A program made the position numbers and the translations under genes. A DNA stretch of 64,000 bases, taken from NCBI GenBank assembly GCA_023055355.1, contig JALJCS010000007.1, forward strand, positions 4,328,001 to 4,392,000. The letters are read 5' to 3'. This document shows, in pieces, positions 35,001-46,290 of the stretch (position 1 is the stretch's first letter; every line of letters begins with the position of its first letter). The notes beneath the pieces were generated by a model. That model was given only the letters and a program-made list of their open reading frames with translations, made no database searches and was not told the origin of the DNA. This stretch comes from Agelaius tricolor (Eukaryota; Chordata; Aves; Passeriformes; Icteridae).

Positions 35001-37014
35001 CCTGGGTTAGTTCTTCTTCAAAGGGATGGGAGCATCTGAAACCTGTAGCCAGGTGGAATAAAACCTATTTGAGTGGGTGAGCAAGGCCCTTTTCCATCCC
35101 AAAACGACCATATTTTCAGCAGCCATGCTCATGCTCATGCTCAAATCATTTTTCCCCCTCTTCCCAGAACATCTGGGTCTGGTTCAATGTGTCTGAGCAC
35201 GTGGAAGGTCATGCCAGGCTCTCTCCTCACATCCAGGCCAGCTGAAGTTCCAAACAGCCTCATGCTGAGCCCTGACATCCCACATTAGGGAGAAGAAATA
35301 GATGCACAGATAATAAAACACACAGTGTTGTCAACAACTTTTAACTAAACATGAAAAAGGAGCAGGTGTAAATTTAGAAAGACCTGAGCTACAGACTCGA
35401 ACAGCGAGTGGCAGGTGCACACTCTCAATCAGGGATGCTGATATAATTCCTGCCAAATCTTCCAGTTGTTTTCCTCAGTCTTCATCAGTCAGAGGATCAG
35501 CAAGTTGGCATTTATCCAAGCCCCAGCCTCACCTAAATTCCAACCAAAGTGTTCATTCCCAGCAGCAGACCTGGATTAGGTAAACATCAAAGGTGGGTGC
35601 TTTAAGTAAGATTAAGGTGGCATGGCCTGGACTTTTATTTTATCTCACCCTCTCAGCTGCACATTAAACATACAGAGTGGGGAGGTCACTCCAGAATCCT
35701 CTCCTCAGGCCACTGAGGAGCTGCACAGGATCACTCCCTGTATGTGATTTTTGGTAGCACTCCCTAAAAAAATTAAAAAATAATAAGTTGCATCAGCTAT
35801 ACAAAACTGGGCCAGGAAATTAAAAAAAAAAAAAAAACCCAAGGCCAAATAAAAATCTCCCCCTGTCACCTCTACCTGACCACTGCTTTTATTCAGAGCT
35901 CAGCTTCAGGCTTGACCCAAGCCAAAATCAAAATGCCCAGTGTCTTTCACAGAAGGTTTTCTCAGGGCAAGGCAGCATTAGAATTTCTGTCACATGGAAC
36001 TGCTGCTGAGGTGCTGTTGCTGCTATAAATTAAAAGGCAAAGTTGTCTTTCTGAGTATGCCTCAGCTCCACTTCCCTTTATCATCCCAGAGAACTCCTGA
36101 GGTTTTTAGAGCTGTGTCTGACCACAGCTCACCCGTGGAGAAGAGAAAGAAAGACTCAAAAATAGGGCAAGACATTTTGGACAGGAGACAGTTTCTTGAG
36201 CAGATGTTTAAATAATGCTTCCTAAAAAAAGCAGGCCTCATTCTCCTGAAATGAAACACTATCTGTATCCACTAAAAGCAGATCTAGAGTGTTTTTAGTG
36301 ATTCCCAGCAACTGCAAACAGTAGGAGGTACCAATAAGGAAACAGCATGACTGAACTAATTTCCTTTGACATGGCAATAACCCCAAATAAATCTGCTTTC
36401 TCATCAAAGAGGCAAAGCTCAAGACAGCACTGCATTTGGGGAACCTTTCTTTGGGGTCAGCTGTTTCATGTTCCAGTGTCATACTGAAAAATCACCCTGT
36501 AAAAACTTCATGTAGCCATAGATCAGTAATAAACACTTGGTGGATTTGTCACTGACTCATGAATCAGCTCTGCCTTTATTAATTTTTTTTTTTTTTTTTT
36601 TACAGTGAAGCTGTTAGTTTTCAAGGGAATACAAAGGATTTTGGATTACACAAAAGATGTTTCTCCACTGGACACATTTCTTCATGGACAAATTGCTTTT
36701 TGCCTTTTTTCTTAGCTTCACCTTCCCTCATCACCCTGACAGTGAGGTCTGTGACAAACCAGGCTCATTTTCTCTTGGCCCAGTGGCTCCAGAAGTAAAA
36801 TGTTCAAAGACAGGCATCTCAAACTGATTGGCAAATAACCCAAGTGTTCAAAACCAGAAGTACACACACACATAGAGTAGAAAACAAAGCTGTGGGTCAA
36901 CATCAGATGAATGCTCTCTGCAGGTGACCAGCCAAAATATCTCTGGCAGGAGTCCAGTCAGAGGATAGCTGGCTTATAATGGTTGTTAAATGACCTGTTC
37001 ATCGTTTTCGATTG

Positions 37015-37034
37015 TGCCTGGACATGTCCAGGCA
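37015..37034. promoter_or_regulatory. Perfect 20-bp palindrome containing a p53-type decamer
   Basis: TGCCTGGACATGTCCAGGCA is its own reverse complement. The centre GGACATGTCC (37,020-37,029) matches the p53-family half-site RRRCWWGYYY exactly. A full p53 site needs a second decamer close by, and I do not see a good one, so function is speculative. Confidence 0.35.
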
Positions 37035-39012
37035 GGAAAGCACCTCCTGGCATGGCTTTGCCATCTGCCACCCTGTGATGGATGTGGGACCTGGCCTCTC
37101 ACTCAGTTCCTGTGCTGGAACTGTAATTTCACCCCCCAGAGAAATGTTTGAGCACCTCAGCCCTACTCCAATGCTATTTGCTAACAAGAAAAAGGGATTT
37201 AACTACCAAACAGCAGCACCTGAGTGTCACAGCACCAAAACCCTTGAGGGGCTGGAACTGGTAGACCTCAACCACAATTTTATATCTCTGTACCTCAGTG
37301 ACTCCACTTGCAGAGCTGAAGGAGGAAAATCTTCATTCTTTCCAAAGCAGGGAAGCTCTCCTGGAAGGCCCCAGGGATCCAGGCCATGGCACACGCTGGA
37401 GACAGGAAGGAGGGAAGAGGGAAGGAAGCCTGCTGGGACCAGGTGATTGCTCAGGCAGGCAAGGCTGGCTAATGAACACATCAAGAATGTGCTTGAATTT
37501 CATCTTTTGTATCAGCTCAGGGAAAGGCTCCTCTGGGGAATTTGCAGCTTTCACTTCTGAGAAGCAATGAAGATGAAAGCCACGATCAATAGTTCTGGAA
37601 TTTCATGGAGCGACATAAAACTTAATGCACAAAACACAATTTCATTAAGTTTACCCCAGAACATGGAACCTGCTCCTCAAAAAGTGCCAGCACAGACTTT
37701 GCCACCCTTCCCATGAAGTACAGGGTGGATTTCTTTGGCTTTTACCTCATCTGAGGTGAAAACAAAGCAAAACCAGAGATACGGGTGACACGAACCTGCA
37801 GTAGACAAAAAAGCAGAATTATCCCCACATGACAGAGGCCAGCTTTGCCAAAACATCACTGATTCCAGCAGCAGGCACAGCCACAAGGACACAGCCTCTG
37901 AGCCTCCTGTTGTGCACATCCGTGCAGCACTGCAGAACTGAGAGTCTGGGCCTGTGACACGAGCACAAAAAGCAGTTCATAAGTAATTAGATTTGAAAAG
38001 TGGGTTTAGTTATCTCAACCAGTGCAGTTTCTTGGTTGCAAGAAGCCTGTGGGTTTTTTATATTATTTCTTAGAATTGATGGAAGGTCCTTTTCCCCCAC
38101 CCCAATTAGGCAAAACTAGGTCTTCATCTCTGCTGCTTTTGGATGGCTCAGATTTGTGAGTATCCAGTTAAGACCCATAACAGGAACTTTATTTCAAAGC
38201 ACCATCCAAGACAGAAATTTACCTCAGCAATAACATCCATGGGAAGGGACAGTTATTTCTTTCTTCTGTTGCCTAATTGGAGCAAAAGAGATTATTAACC
38301 CTCATGGAATTACTGATTTACCAACACTGCCACTGCAGCATGCACTCATTGCTCCAGGTAGGAAGTAATACCTTCAAAATGTATTGGTTAATAAATCAAC
38401 ATCAGAATTTAATATTAATTGTCCCTTTGAAACTGATTCTCAACAAATATCACAGTCAGTGTTGCTTTGCTAACATTTTAATGGGTCATTAACTAAAACC
38501 AGCCATTACCTTCTGCTGTTACAGTTTCCAGAAGGATTTATTAAGGCAACTTCATGTATTATTAAAAACAAAGTTTGTGGCTCTAATGTTCTAAAACTTC
38601 ATCTCCCTCAGGCTTCCACTGATTGCTTCAAAGGTAGAAACATTTGCCAAACATATAATTGTGTCATTCAGTTCAGAACAATCCTTTAAAACAGTATTTC
38701 TTGCTTTTAAAGTTCCTTTTTTCCCCCTGTTCTCCCTTCTCAAGGAGAAAGTGTCTGTGTATAAAATAAATGTGAATGTATAGAAGTATATAGAGTTTTG
38801 TTGGGTTTGTAGCTGCTAAATCAAAAGGGGATGGACCTGGAATATCAAAAAAGAAGAGCAAGCTTAGAAAGTTGGGTCTGTCTATGTGGTTAAAACTACT
38901 AAGGAGAAATTCTTCTTCACACAATGTGTTATTAAACCATGGAAATCATCACCCCTAGAAGTCATCAGGGGCAAAGTTTAGGCTCACCACAGAGTTCAAA
39001 CTTCATTCAGAA

Positions 39013-39097
39013 CTCAGGAATTCTAAGCCTCATTCTCCCATAATTGAAGATAAACTTTGGAGTATGAGGCTTAGAATTACCTTAATGACTTCCTGAG
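39013..39097. repeat. Inverted repeat forming a 20-bp hairpin
   Basis: The arms at 39,019-39,038 and 39,059-39,078 are reverse complements except one mismatch (19 of 20; fifteen in a row are perfect), around a loop of 20 bases. An outer pair CTCAGG (39,013) and CCTGAG (39,092) adds a bulged extension on the right. The size resembles a small foldback element or a microRNA-like precursor. I do not recognise it as a known microRNA. Confidence 0.75.
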
Positions 39098-41225
39098 GTA
39101 ATTAATTCTGCAGTCTAAATAACATTTGTAATTATTAGCAGTCAGAGTGACATACTTAAGTAAAAAAAAATGTATTTGCACCTTACACAGGCTTCCAATA
39201 GATCATGGATGAAATTAAGGTCACTCCGTTCTGAGAAGGCTCCTTTGCACCTATATTTTCTTGACTTTGTCTTTCTTTTTTTCTTTTTTTTTCAGTGGAG
39301 AGATATCTGAAAACAGGAGTTTCACACTTACAGCTCATCACATTCCTAGTGTGCTACCAAGAATTTTAAATACTGACAGTTTCCATGTGGTGACATGAAA
39401 GAAAAAACCAACATTTTCCCTCAGGTTCACAATCAGCTCTGTGCCTCTCTATTCCACGTTCTGGAACACAACTTATTTGAATTATTCTGCATCCCTGAAA
39501 AATAAGTGCCAAGTTGCAGGAAAGACAGGGAATGGACAAGAGACTTTGCCTCACCTCAGTGCAAGAGCTGAGCTTTTGTGGCTGAAATTCACTTTTCACA
39601 GAATTTCACTGATTCCTCAGTGTTGGACAGTGCACGGAGGCAGGCTGTTGGCCTCAAGAAGTGTTGAACATTCACATTCCTTCAATAATATATTCCTAAA
39701 AATCACATTGTCCCAAAAAAAGGAGCAGATTTTTTTCCCAGTTTATGTCAGTCCAAAGAAATCAAGACATCAAACCAGAGCCATTTAGGTTACTTAAAAA
39801 AAAAAATAAAACTGATTTTCAGGCTGCTAAGGATTTGTAACCTGGTAGTAAATGGTTCAATCCTATATTGTTATCTGTGGATGAGCTGATAATATTTATG
39901 AATGCTGAGTTTTCTGCAAATGGCTTGGATTTATTTCACCTCTGCGAGGCAATGCTGCAGAGATTCATCTGCAAGTGCTGCAGAGATAATGTCTTAATTT
40001 ATATCTCTTGGGGGAAACAGAAACACCAGGCTTGTGAAAGGTTTCTGATGATAAAACTTCATGGCTTTACCTTTTTTTTAAGAAATCATCTGTGAAATGT
40101 TCATGTATATTAAAAAACCTTCAGTGCTATCCCTAAAACACCTGTTTCCATTGGGTTCCCATGGCTGGAGAAAGTTTCATGGAAAACCTCTTTTTGTGCC
40201 TGATCAGTTACAAGATCTATAGCAAGAACTGCACTGCTTTTTTGTAATTAGCAACTCCTAGTTAACAGAACAACTGCTTGCTCTCAAAATGTGCTGTACC
40301 TTTGGAAACCAAGAATTCATCTGCAAGGAAGTGAAAGTAGGATGGATGTAACAGCTAAACTTACATGCACCTGCTTTTACATAAGCCAATGTGCTCCTAG
40401 TGATGAAAATCAGAGCCTTTCAGATCCAAATGAATCGTTTAAATTAGCAAGGCTCATGTTTCATCGTTAGAAACACCTTCCAGCCTCACAAGATGCAGAG
40501 ATTTCTTTCTCAACAGAGGTGTCTGAAAACACGCGCTTCGGGACGCTTTTAAAAAAGATGAAATTTGCCATCCAATATATTGTGGAAAGTTTTTTTTTTT
40601 TTTTAAATCGCCTCTGAATGCATTTGCCTGTGTGAAATAATGTCTCACAAAAGATGCAGAAAAAGGAACCAAGATTCACAACATAAAATAATCCTCAAGT
40701 GAACATTTCAGCACCACGCTCCACCAAAGGTAGGTCACAGAAACCAACTGCATTACACCATAACTGTCTAGCAAAAAAACACAAATGAAAAACAAAAACC
40801 ATACAAACAGAAAATCCTCCTTTCCATTTCCAACAAGAACCCTAAATCTGGAGGCATCTTCTCATTTCCAGTCAGCAAACAATCAGACACCACCTGCTTT
40901 TCCTGCTCCCCAAGTCCTGTTCATCCCTGTGTGACACCACATGGCTGTATCCTTTACTCCTATGCCCTCCTTTCCATGGAAGGAATAATTTCCTGCAGGG
41001 CTGGACAAAATTGCCCTCAATCTGTTCTCAGGCCCTCACTCTGTCACTATATCTGGATGGTGTCATGATGATGTATGAATTAGGAAAAGGATAGCCTGTA
41101 ACTTTTGCTGATTTTTTTCCTAAACATTCCATTACCTTTCCAAAACACCCTGATGAACTTTATTTGTTGTGCTTACCAGCCTTTCTCTGCCTAAAGCACA
41201 TTGTGTGCTCTCTGCAGCTGAGAAT

Positions 41226-41229
41226 ATAT

Positions 41230-41264
<35 letters not shown>

Positions 41265-41268
41265 TTTG
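41226..41268. repeat. (TTTA)n tetramer microsatellite
   Basis: About ten TTTA units in a row. Confidence 0.95.
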
Positions 41269-41348
41269 TAGTCCTCTCTATTAAGCTAAGTACAACACTG
41301 GCCTGCTTCTTAATTGAGGCTCAAACAGTACTATAAATGATTATAGGA

Positions 41349-41533
41349 ACTCACCTCTACATATATATATGGTTTTGAATTATGCTGGTAATGGCAAAAA
41401 AAAAAAGGGAATGAGTGATTAATAGGAAACCCAATTCTTCCACACTCACCTATACATACATTGCTTTGAATTATGCTGGTAATGGCAAAAAAAAAATGGG
41501 AATGAATGATTAATAGGAAACCCAGCTCTTCTA
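41349..41533. repeat. Two-unit tandem duplication of about 95 bp
   Basis: Units starting ACTCACCT at 41,349 and 41,444 share GAATTATGCTGGTAATGGCA, an A9-11 run, and GATTAATAGGAAACCCA. They differ by a few substitutions and an AT microsatellite in the first unit, so this is a fairly recent local duplication. Confidence 0.88.
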
Positions 41534-42429
41534 CTTTACTGTTGAGTGCCAACCTCTGAGTAACTTAAATCAGAGGGGAAGAAAGGAAGGTGGAGGATTA
41601 GGAAAAGGCACAAGGCTAAATCATAGCATACCAAACTATCATTCAGAGATTCACCACTAGCTGGATTAATAAGAACACTAAATCACATGTATATGTGTGC
41701 CTAAGATAAAAAAAAAAATGCTCAATTATCAAAATCACTGCTCCTTCTCAAATGACGAGGATGTTAGCAAGGGTATTCTGCTTTCATGCATTATCCAAAC
41801 TATATTCACATATTAGACACCTGATTATAAACAGTGGCCCAATATCACAGTAACTAATAAATTTCTCCCTAATTTATTTACAGCCCAAGGGGAAAGGCCT
41901 GTCTCCATGGCCACATGCAGACAGTTGTGTGCTAATTCCATCCATCCTCTGATCTGGCCAGGTGTGAGTCAGCTCCAGCCCAAAAGCCATAAAACCTCAT
42001 TAATGAGGGGTAGGTCTTATCACCGTGGGCCAATTAGTGCACTGACAAGGCCAGCTTTGGGTCTGGATGAAGTTAGGACTGTCTGTGTCAGAGCAGAGAT
42101 ATGAGAAACATGATTAATGCTGCCAGGACTTGTCAAGTTTGTTGCTGGAATTGTGAAATAAAAAAAAAAAAAAGTCATCTTAAAAATTGAAGCATCACAG
42201 AAAACATTAAAATTCAAAAGGGGTTTGGGTTGTAGGGCAAAATCAGCCTGGGATGCATTAGGATAGTTTGATTTTTTTTTTTATTTTTTAATTTTTGATT
42301 GCATTGCTGACAGTTTGATGGACATGATCCTTCCCCTCTGCTCAGGGTGGATTCAGACACAGTCTGAAGGTCTCTGCTGCAAGAGACATGGGCCCACAGA
42401 AAGACCCTACCTCAAAGACAATTAAAGGG

Positions 42430-42838
42430 CTGAAAAATACGAAGAAAAGCTGATAGAGCTGAGACTCCTTAGCCTGGAGGAGAGAAGATTCAAGGGGAGC
42501 CCTTGCCAGTGTGTAAAAGCAGCTGATGGGGGGATAAAGAAGATGCTGTGACCTCAGTGCTGCCCAGTGAAAGGGCAAGAGGAAATGGGCTGAAATCCAT
42601 GACATTCCACTTAAATCCAATTTTTTTTTTAAATTGTAATTGTAATCAAATACTGGGAACAATTTTCCCAGAGAAGCTGTTGAGTGTTCCATCCTTGGAG
42701 ATACTAGAAACTTGTGGGAACATGGTCCTAAGGAAAGCTGCTGTAGTTGACCCTGTTTTGAGCAGAGGGACAGGACTCAATCCCAAGAGCCCTTTTCTGG
42801 CCTCAACTATTCCCTGATTTTGTAATTTCTTCAAAATC
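42430..42838 (+). mobile_element. CR1 LINE, diverged 3' end
   Basis: Sense CR1 landmarks occur in order: CTTAGCCTGGAGGAGAGAAG, GGGCAAGAGGAAATGGGCTG, TTTTCCCAGAGAAGCTGTTG, CATCCTTGGAGATACTAGAA and CTCAACTATTCCCTGATTTT. Confidence 0.82.
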
Positions 42839-43103
42839 AAAACTGTTAAAGAAACATAAAAATAATCTCTAGAAGGAGTCTAGTCCTTAGAGAAAACCAG
42901 TCAACACCAGAAGAAAATCCATTTTCTGCCAAGACAGGAACGAGGCTGGTAACATCAGCTGCACCTTTTTTCCCCCAGTGAGAGCAATGTTTAGCCAGTT
43001 CTCCCTTCAACAAACAAATTCAGATGGGAGGAATTCCAGTGTTCTCCACTAATAATCAGCATAATCAGCACCATGCTAATGAGGCAATATCACCCTGTCA
43101 CCC

Positions 43104-43804
43104 TGTCCTGGACTGTAAGGTGTGGCTTGGGCTGTGTGTGTTCTGTTCCATCTGTCAGAGCTGGGGCAGTTCTCTGCTGTCCATGGGGCAGTTTTTTCTT
43201 TCTCTCTCCCACAGCCAATCCTCCCTGCAGGAGATCTCTGCTGTCCATGGCCACTGAGTGTCCCTGCAGGGCTGATCCAATCCCATCATCCCATGGGGAG
43301 ATGCTGCATTGCCCAGGGGAGGAGCCAAGCATTCCTACCTGGATCCAATCTGAGGTGCTGGCACAGCCCAGCAGCCTTTGCCCAGTGCATTGCCAGAGGA
43401 GCAGCTTCTGCTGCCCTGCATTGCCAGAGGGAGCCCAGGCCCATCTGCAGCAGCCCTGGAGCTGCAGAGGAAAACTCCCCCCTTGTGCAGGATCCCTGCT
43501 CCAGCAGAGCCACAGCTGGCACTGCAGGAGGGCTGAGCCCCCATGGGATGGGGCTGTGCCACCCCCTGACACACAGGGGACAGGGACTGCTCTGACTCTG
43601 GCAGTGTTGGTTTGTATCACTGCATTTTTATTTTTATTTTTATTTTTTCCCTCATAAAGAATTGTTATTCCTATTCCCATATCTTTGCTTGAGAGTCCCT
43701 TAATTTCAAAATTATAGCAATTTGGAGGGAGGGGGTTTACATTTTCCATTTCAGGGCAGGCTCCTGCCTTCCTTAGCAGACACCTGTCTGTTCAAACCAA
43801 GACA
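43104..43804 (+). mobile_element. Solo LTR of a passerine endogenous retrovirus, about 700 bp
   Basis: The element starts TGTCCTGGACTGTAAGG and ends CAAACCAAGACA. Near the 3' end it has ATAAAGAATTGTTATTCC, ATCTTTGCTTGAGAGTCCCT and AATTTGGAGGGAGGGGGTTT, a 3' region I associate with common zebra-finch LTRs. The polyadenylation-type signal orients it on the plus strand. Flanking CACCC and CATCC could be a 5-bp target duplication with one change. The GC-rich, CTG/CAG-rich middle gives long but meaningless open frames on both strands. Confidence 0.75.
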
Positions 43805-43995
43805 CATCCCAATTTCCTCATGGCTGCCTCTGTGACAGAGGGATTTGCCAAATGACTTTGAGGAGTTTGCTCTGCTCGAGCAGAGCCAGGAGCTGATTTT
43901 CATCCTGCAGGTCCCCAGAGCAGAAGCTGGGGTAGAAGAGGGGTGCTCCTTCCTCTGTGATATTTCAGTGCAAGGTATGAAATGCTCAGTGGCAA

Positions 43996-44018
43996 AAAAA
44001 AAAAAAAAAAAAAAAATT
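43996..44018. repeat. A-rich homopolymer run
   Basis: About 23 A residues, not attached to a recognisable retroposon. Confidence 0.85.
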
Positions 44019-44607
44019 AAAAACTCTGCTGCCAGATCTGCAGCTCAGCCTGGTGTTTGAGGACTCGATGTTCTGAAGAGAGAGAAACAGATCCTTGGAG
44101 AGATCTCACCTTGCAAGAGTCTTCATAACAAAATCCTGACTTGACTGTTAGGGGAAAATAGAGGATCACGTTATCCCCCAGCACGATGAATCACAGGGAG
44201 CAAAATCTGTGGCAGCCAGAACAGCTCCTCGTGCTTGCATAATCCTATTAAACATTTTCATTCATTTCTGCTTGTTAAAGTAATATGATGACTTCCTCTA
44301 GTTTCAAACATGGTAATGAAAGGAAGCTTTACTTTCCTCAGCCTGCTGTGCTGCTTCACTGCCAAAGGCAACAGCTTTTTAATCCAAAGTAAGAGTTACA
44401 AGATGAAATACATTTACCAGCTCAGGAGGAAAAGAAAAAAAAATTAAAGAAAGAAATGAAAAAGGGAAATGGCACCCTTCTCACCTGTCCATGTGTAACC
44501 ATGTGAGCTAAATTAAAAACATACATTGTCAGCTGGAAACTCGTTTGCATGAAGGAGGGTTGGCAGGTTTTCTGAGGGTGTGTGGGGAGGGCAGGGCTGC
44601 AGAGAAG

Positions 44608-44634
44608 TGTCCCTGTCCCTGTCCCTGTCCCTGG
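44608..44634. repeat. (TCCCTG)n hexamer, about 4 units
   Basis: GTCCCTGTCCCTGTCCCTGT and continuation. It codes Asp-Arg or Gly-Gln dipeptides in unproductive frames. Confidence 0.9.
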
Positions 44635-45659
44635 CCTGGGCAGCAGTGCAGGACTGAGAGCTCAGGAGTGATTTGGCTGCAAGGCTCAGGCAGCTTTGAT
44701 GGAGGCAAGTCCCAGGATTCAAAGCACAGTGTATAAAGGAGAGAATCTGCTTTGGAGTCCATTTGTAAGGCAGAGCAGGACAGAAGCAGGCATGGAACAG
44801 AAGCCTGTGGCTCTCCCTCAGGGACCTGCTGCACAAAGGAGGAGACACTGATTTTGAAACCCAGAGATTGAAATGTGGCAGTCATGAAAGTGCAGACACC
44901 TTCTCCTCCAGTCCCCTCAGCCCCGTCTCATTTCAATACACAGAGAAATGTAGCAGCAGTTTGCTCCCCACTGCTGCCAGCTTCACCTGGAGCACACAGC
45001 TCTGTGCTGGGAGTGTTGAGGAATTAAAAGTGAATTGACAATGATCAATATGCCTGAGCTCAGTACCACCAAAATTAAAGAGATTTTTACCCAGTGACTT
45101 CAATGGAAGCAGAACTACTGCCTGCCTAACAGTGCGTTAGGACTTATCCCTTCAACATCAACTGTGAGCAATATTTTAAAAGACTTGAGTCATAATTACA
45201 GTTTTTAATTCAACTTGCCAGCTCAGTCTCGCTGGTGACACAACAATTTCCTCCTGTCTCTCCTCACCACTGTGGCAGCACCTGCACCTGCCTCTTGTCT
45301 GAGCCTCTTGAGCAAACAGAACTTGCAGAACTGTTTTAGGCAGTAAAAGGCAGCTTGGTCATTCTCTGACAATAACTGCAGTCATTTCTATTTAATCAAA
45401 CAGGCAGCCTTCACCTTTCTGGGTTTAACTGTGAGCAAGGGCAGTTTCTCACTTTGCAAAGTTAACATTTTCTGGTGCTTTCAGCAGCCTTCAGGAATGG
45501 GGAGCTTTGCAGGATCTGACAGTGGTTATTCCTGTATCCTGCACATTGCCATACCTGCATTTCCTACAGTTTATGTTCCTTACAGATGTGTGGCAATGCC
45601 CTGCATAGGTTATTTCTCTCTGACAACTACCCTTCACTAGTTTTTTCTTAAGTAATTCT

Positions 45660-46290
45660 TCCCTATCCCCCTCCCTTTTTTTTGTTATTTTTATTTTTGG
45701 TTTGTGGGTTTTTTGATTTTGGTTTGGGGTGATTTTTTTTTTGTTTTTGTTTGTTTGTTTGTTTGTTTTGGGGTTTTTTTGGTTTGGTTTGGTGCTATTT
45801 TTTGGGGGTTTTTGGGGTTTTTTGTTGTTTTCGTTGTTTTTTTTGTTGGGGTTTTTTGAGTTTTTTGGGGGGGTTTGTTTGTTTGGGTTTTTTTGGTTTG
45901 TTTGTTTGTTTGTTCTTTGGGTTTTTTTGGTTTGGTTTGGTGCTCTTTTTTTTGGTTTTTTGGGGGTTTTTTTGTTGTTTTTGTTGTTATTTGGCTGGGG
46001 GTTTTTGTTGGGGTTTTTTGGGTTTTTTCGGGGGGGGTTGTTTGTTTGGGGTTTTTTTGTTTTGTTTGTTTGTTTGTTTGTTGGGGTTTTTTGGTTTGGT
46101 TTGGTGCTCTTTTCTTGGTTTTTTTTGTTGTTTGTTGTTGTTGTTGTTGTTGTTGTTGGTTTTGTTGTTATTTGGCTGGGGGGGTTTTGTTGGGGTTTTT
46201 TGGTTTTTTTTCGGGGGAGGTTTTGTTTGGTTGCTTTTTTTGGTTTTGTTTGTTTGTTTGTTTGTTGGGTTTTGATGTTGTTTTTTTTTT
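45660..46290. repeat. G/T-only tract with higher-order repeats of about 150-165 bp
   Basis: Over about 630 bp the plus strand is nearly all G and T. Within it the landmark GGTTTGGTTTGGTGCT recurs at about 45,781, 45,929 and 46,093 (steps 148 and 164), and TTATTTGGCTGGGGG occurs at about 45,988 and 46,166. This is a degenerate minisatellite and not a random tract. G runs of 4-8 separated by T runs could form G-quadruplexes. Open frames of up to 187 codons code for Phe/Leu/Gly/Trp only and are not genes. Confidence 0.9.

Noticed and set aside
43073..43749. Open frames of 194 and 219 codons on opposite strands
   Set aside because: They lie inside a solo LTR (43,104-43,804) with GC-rich, CTG-rich sequence and show no protein family features.
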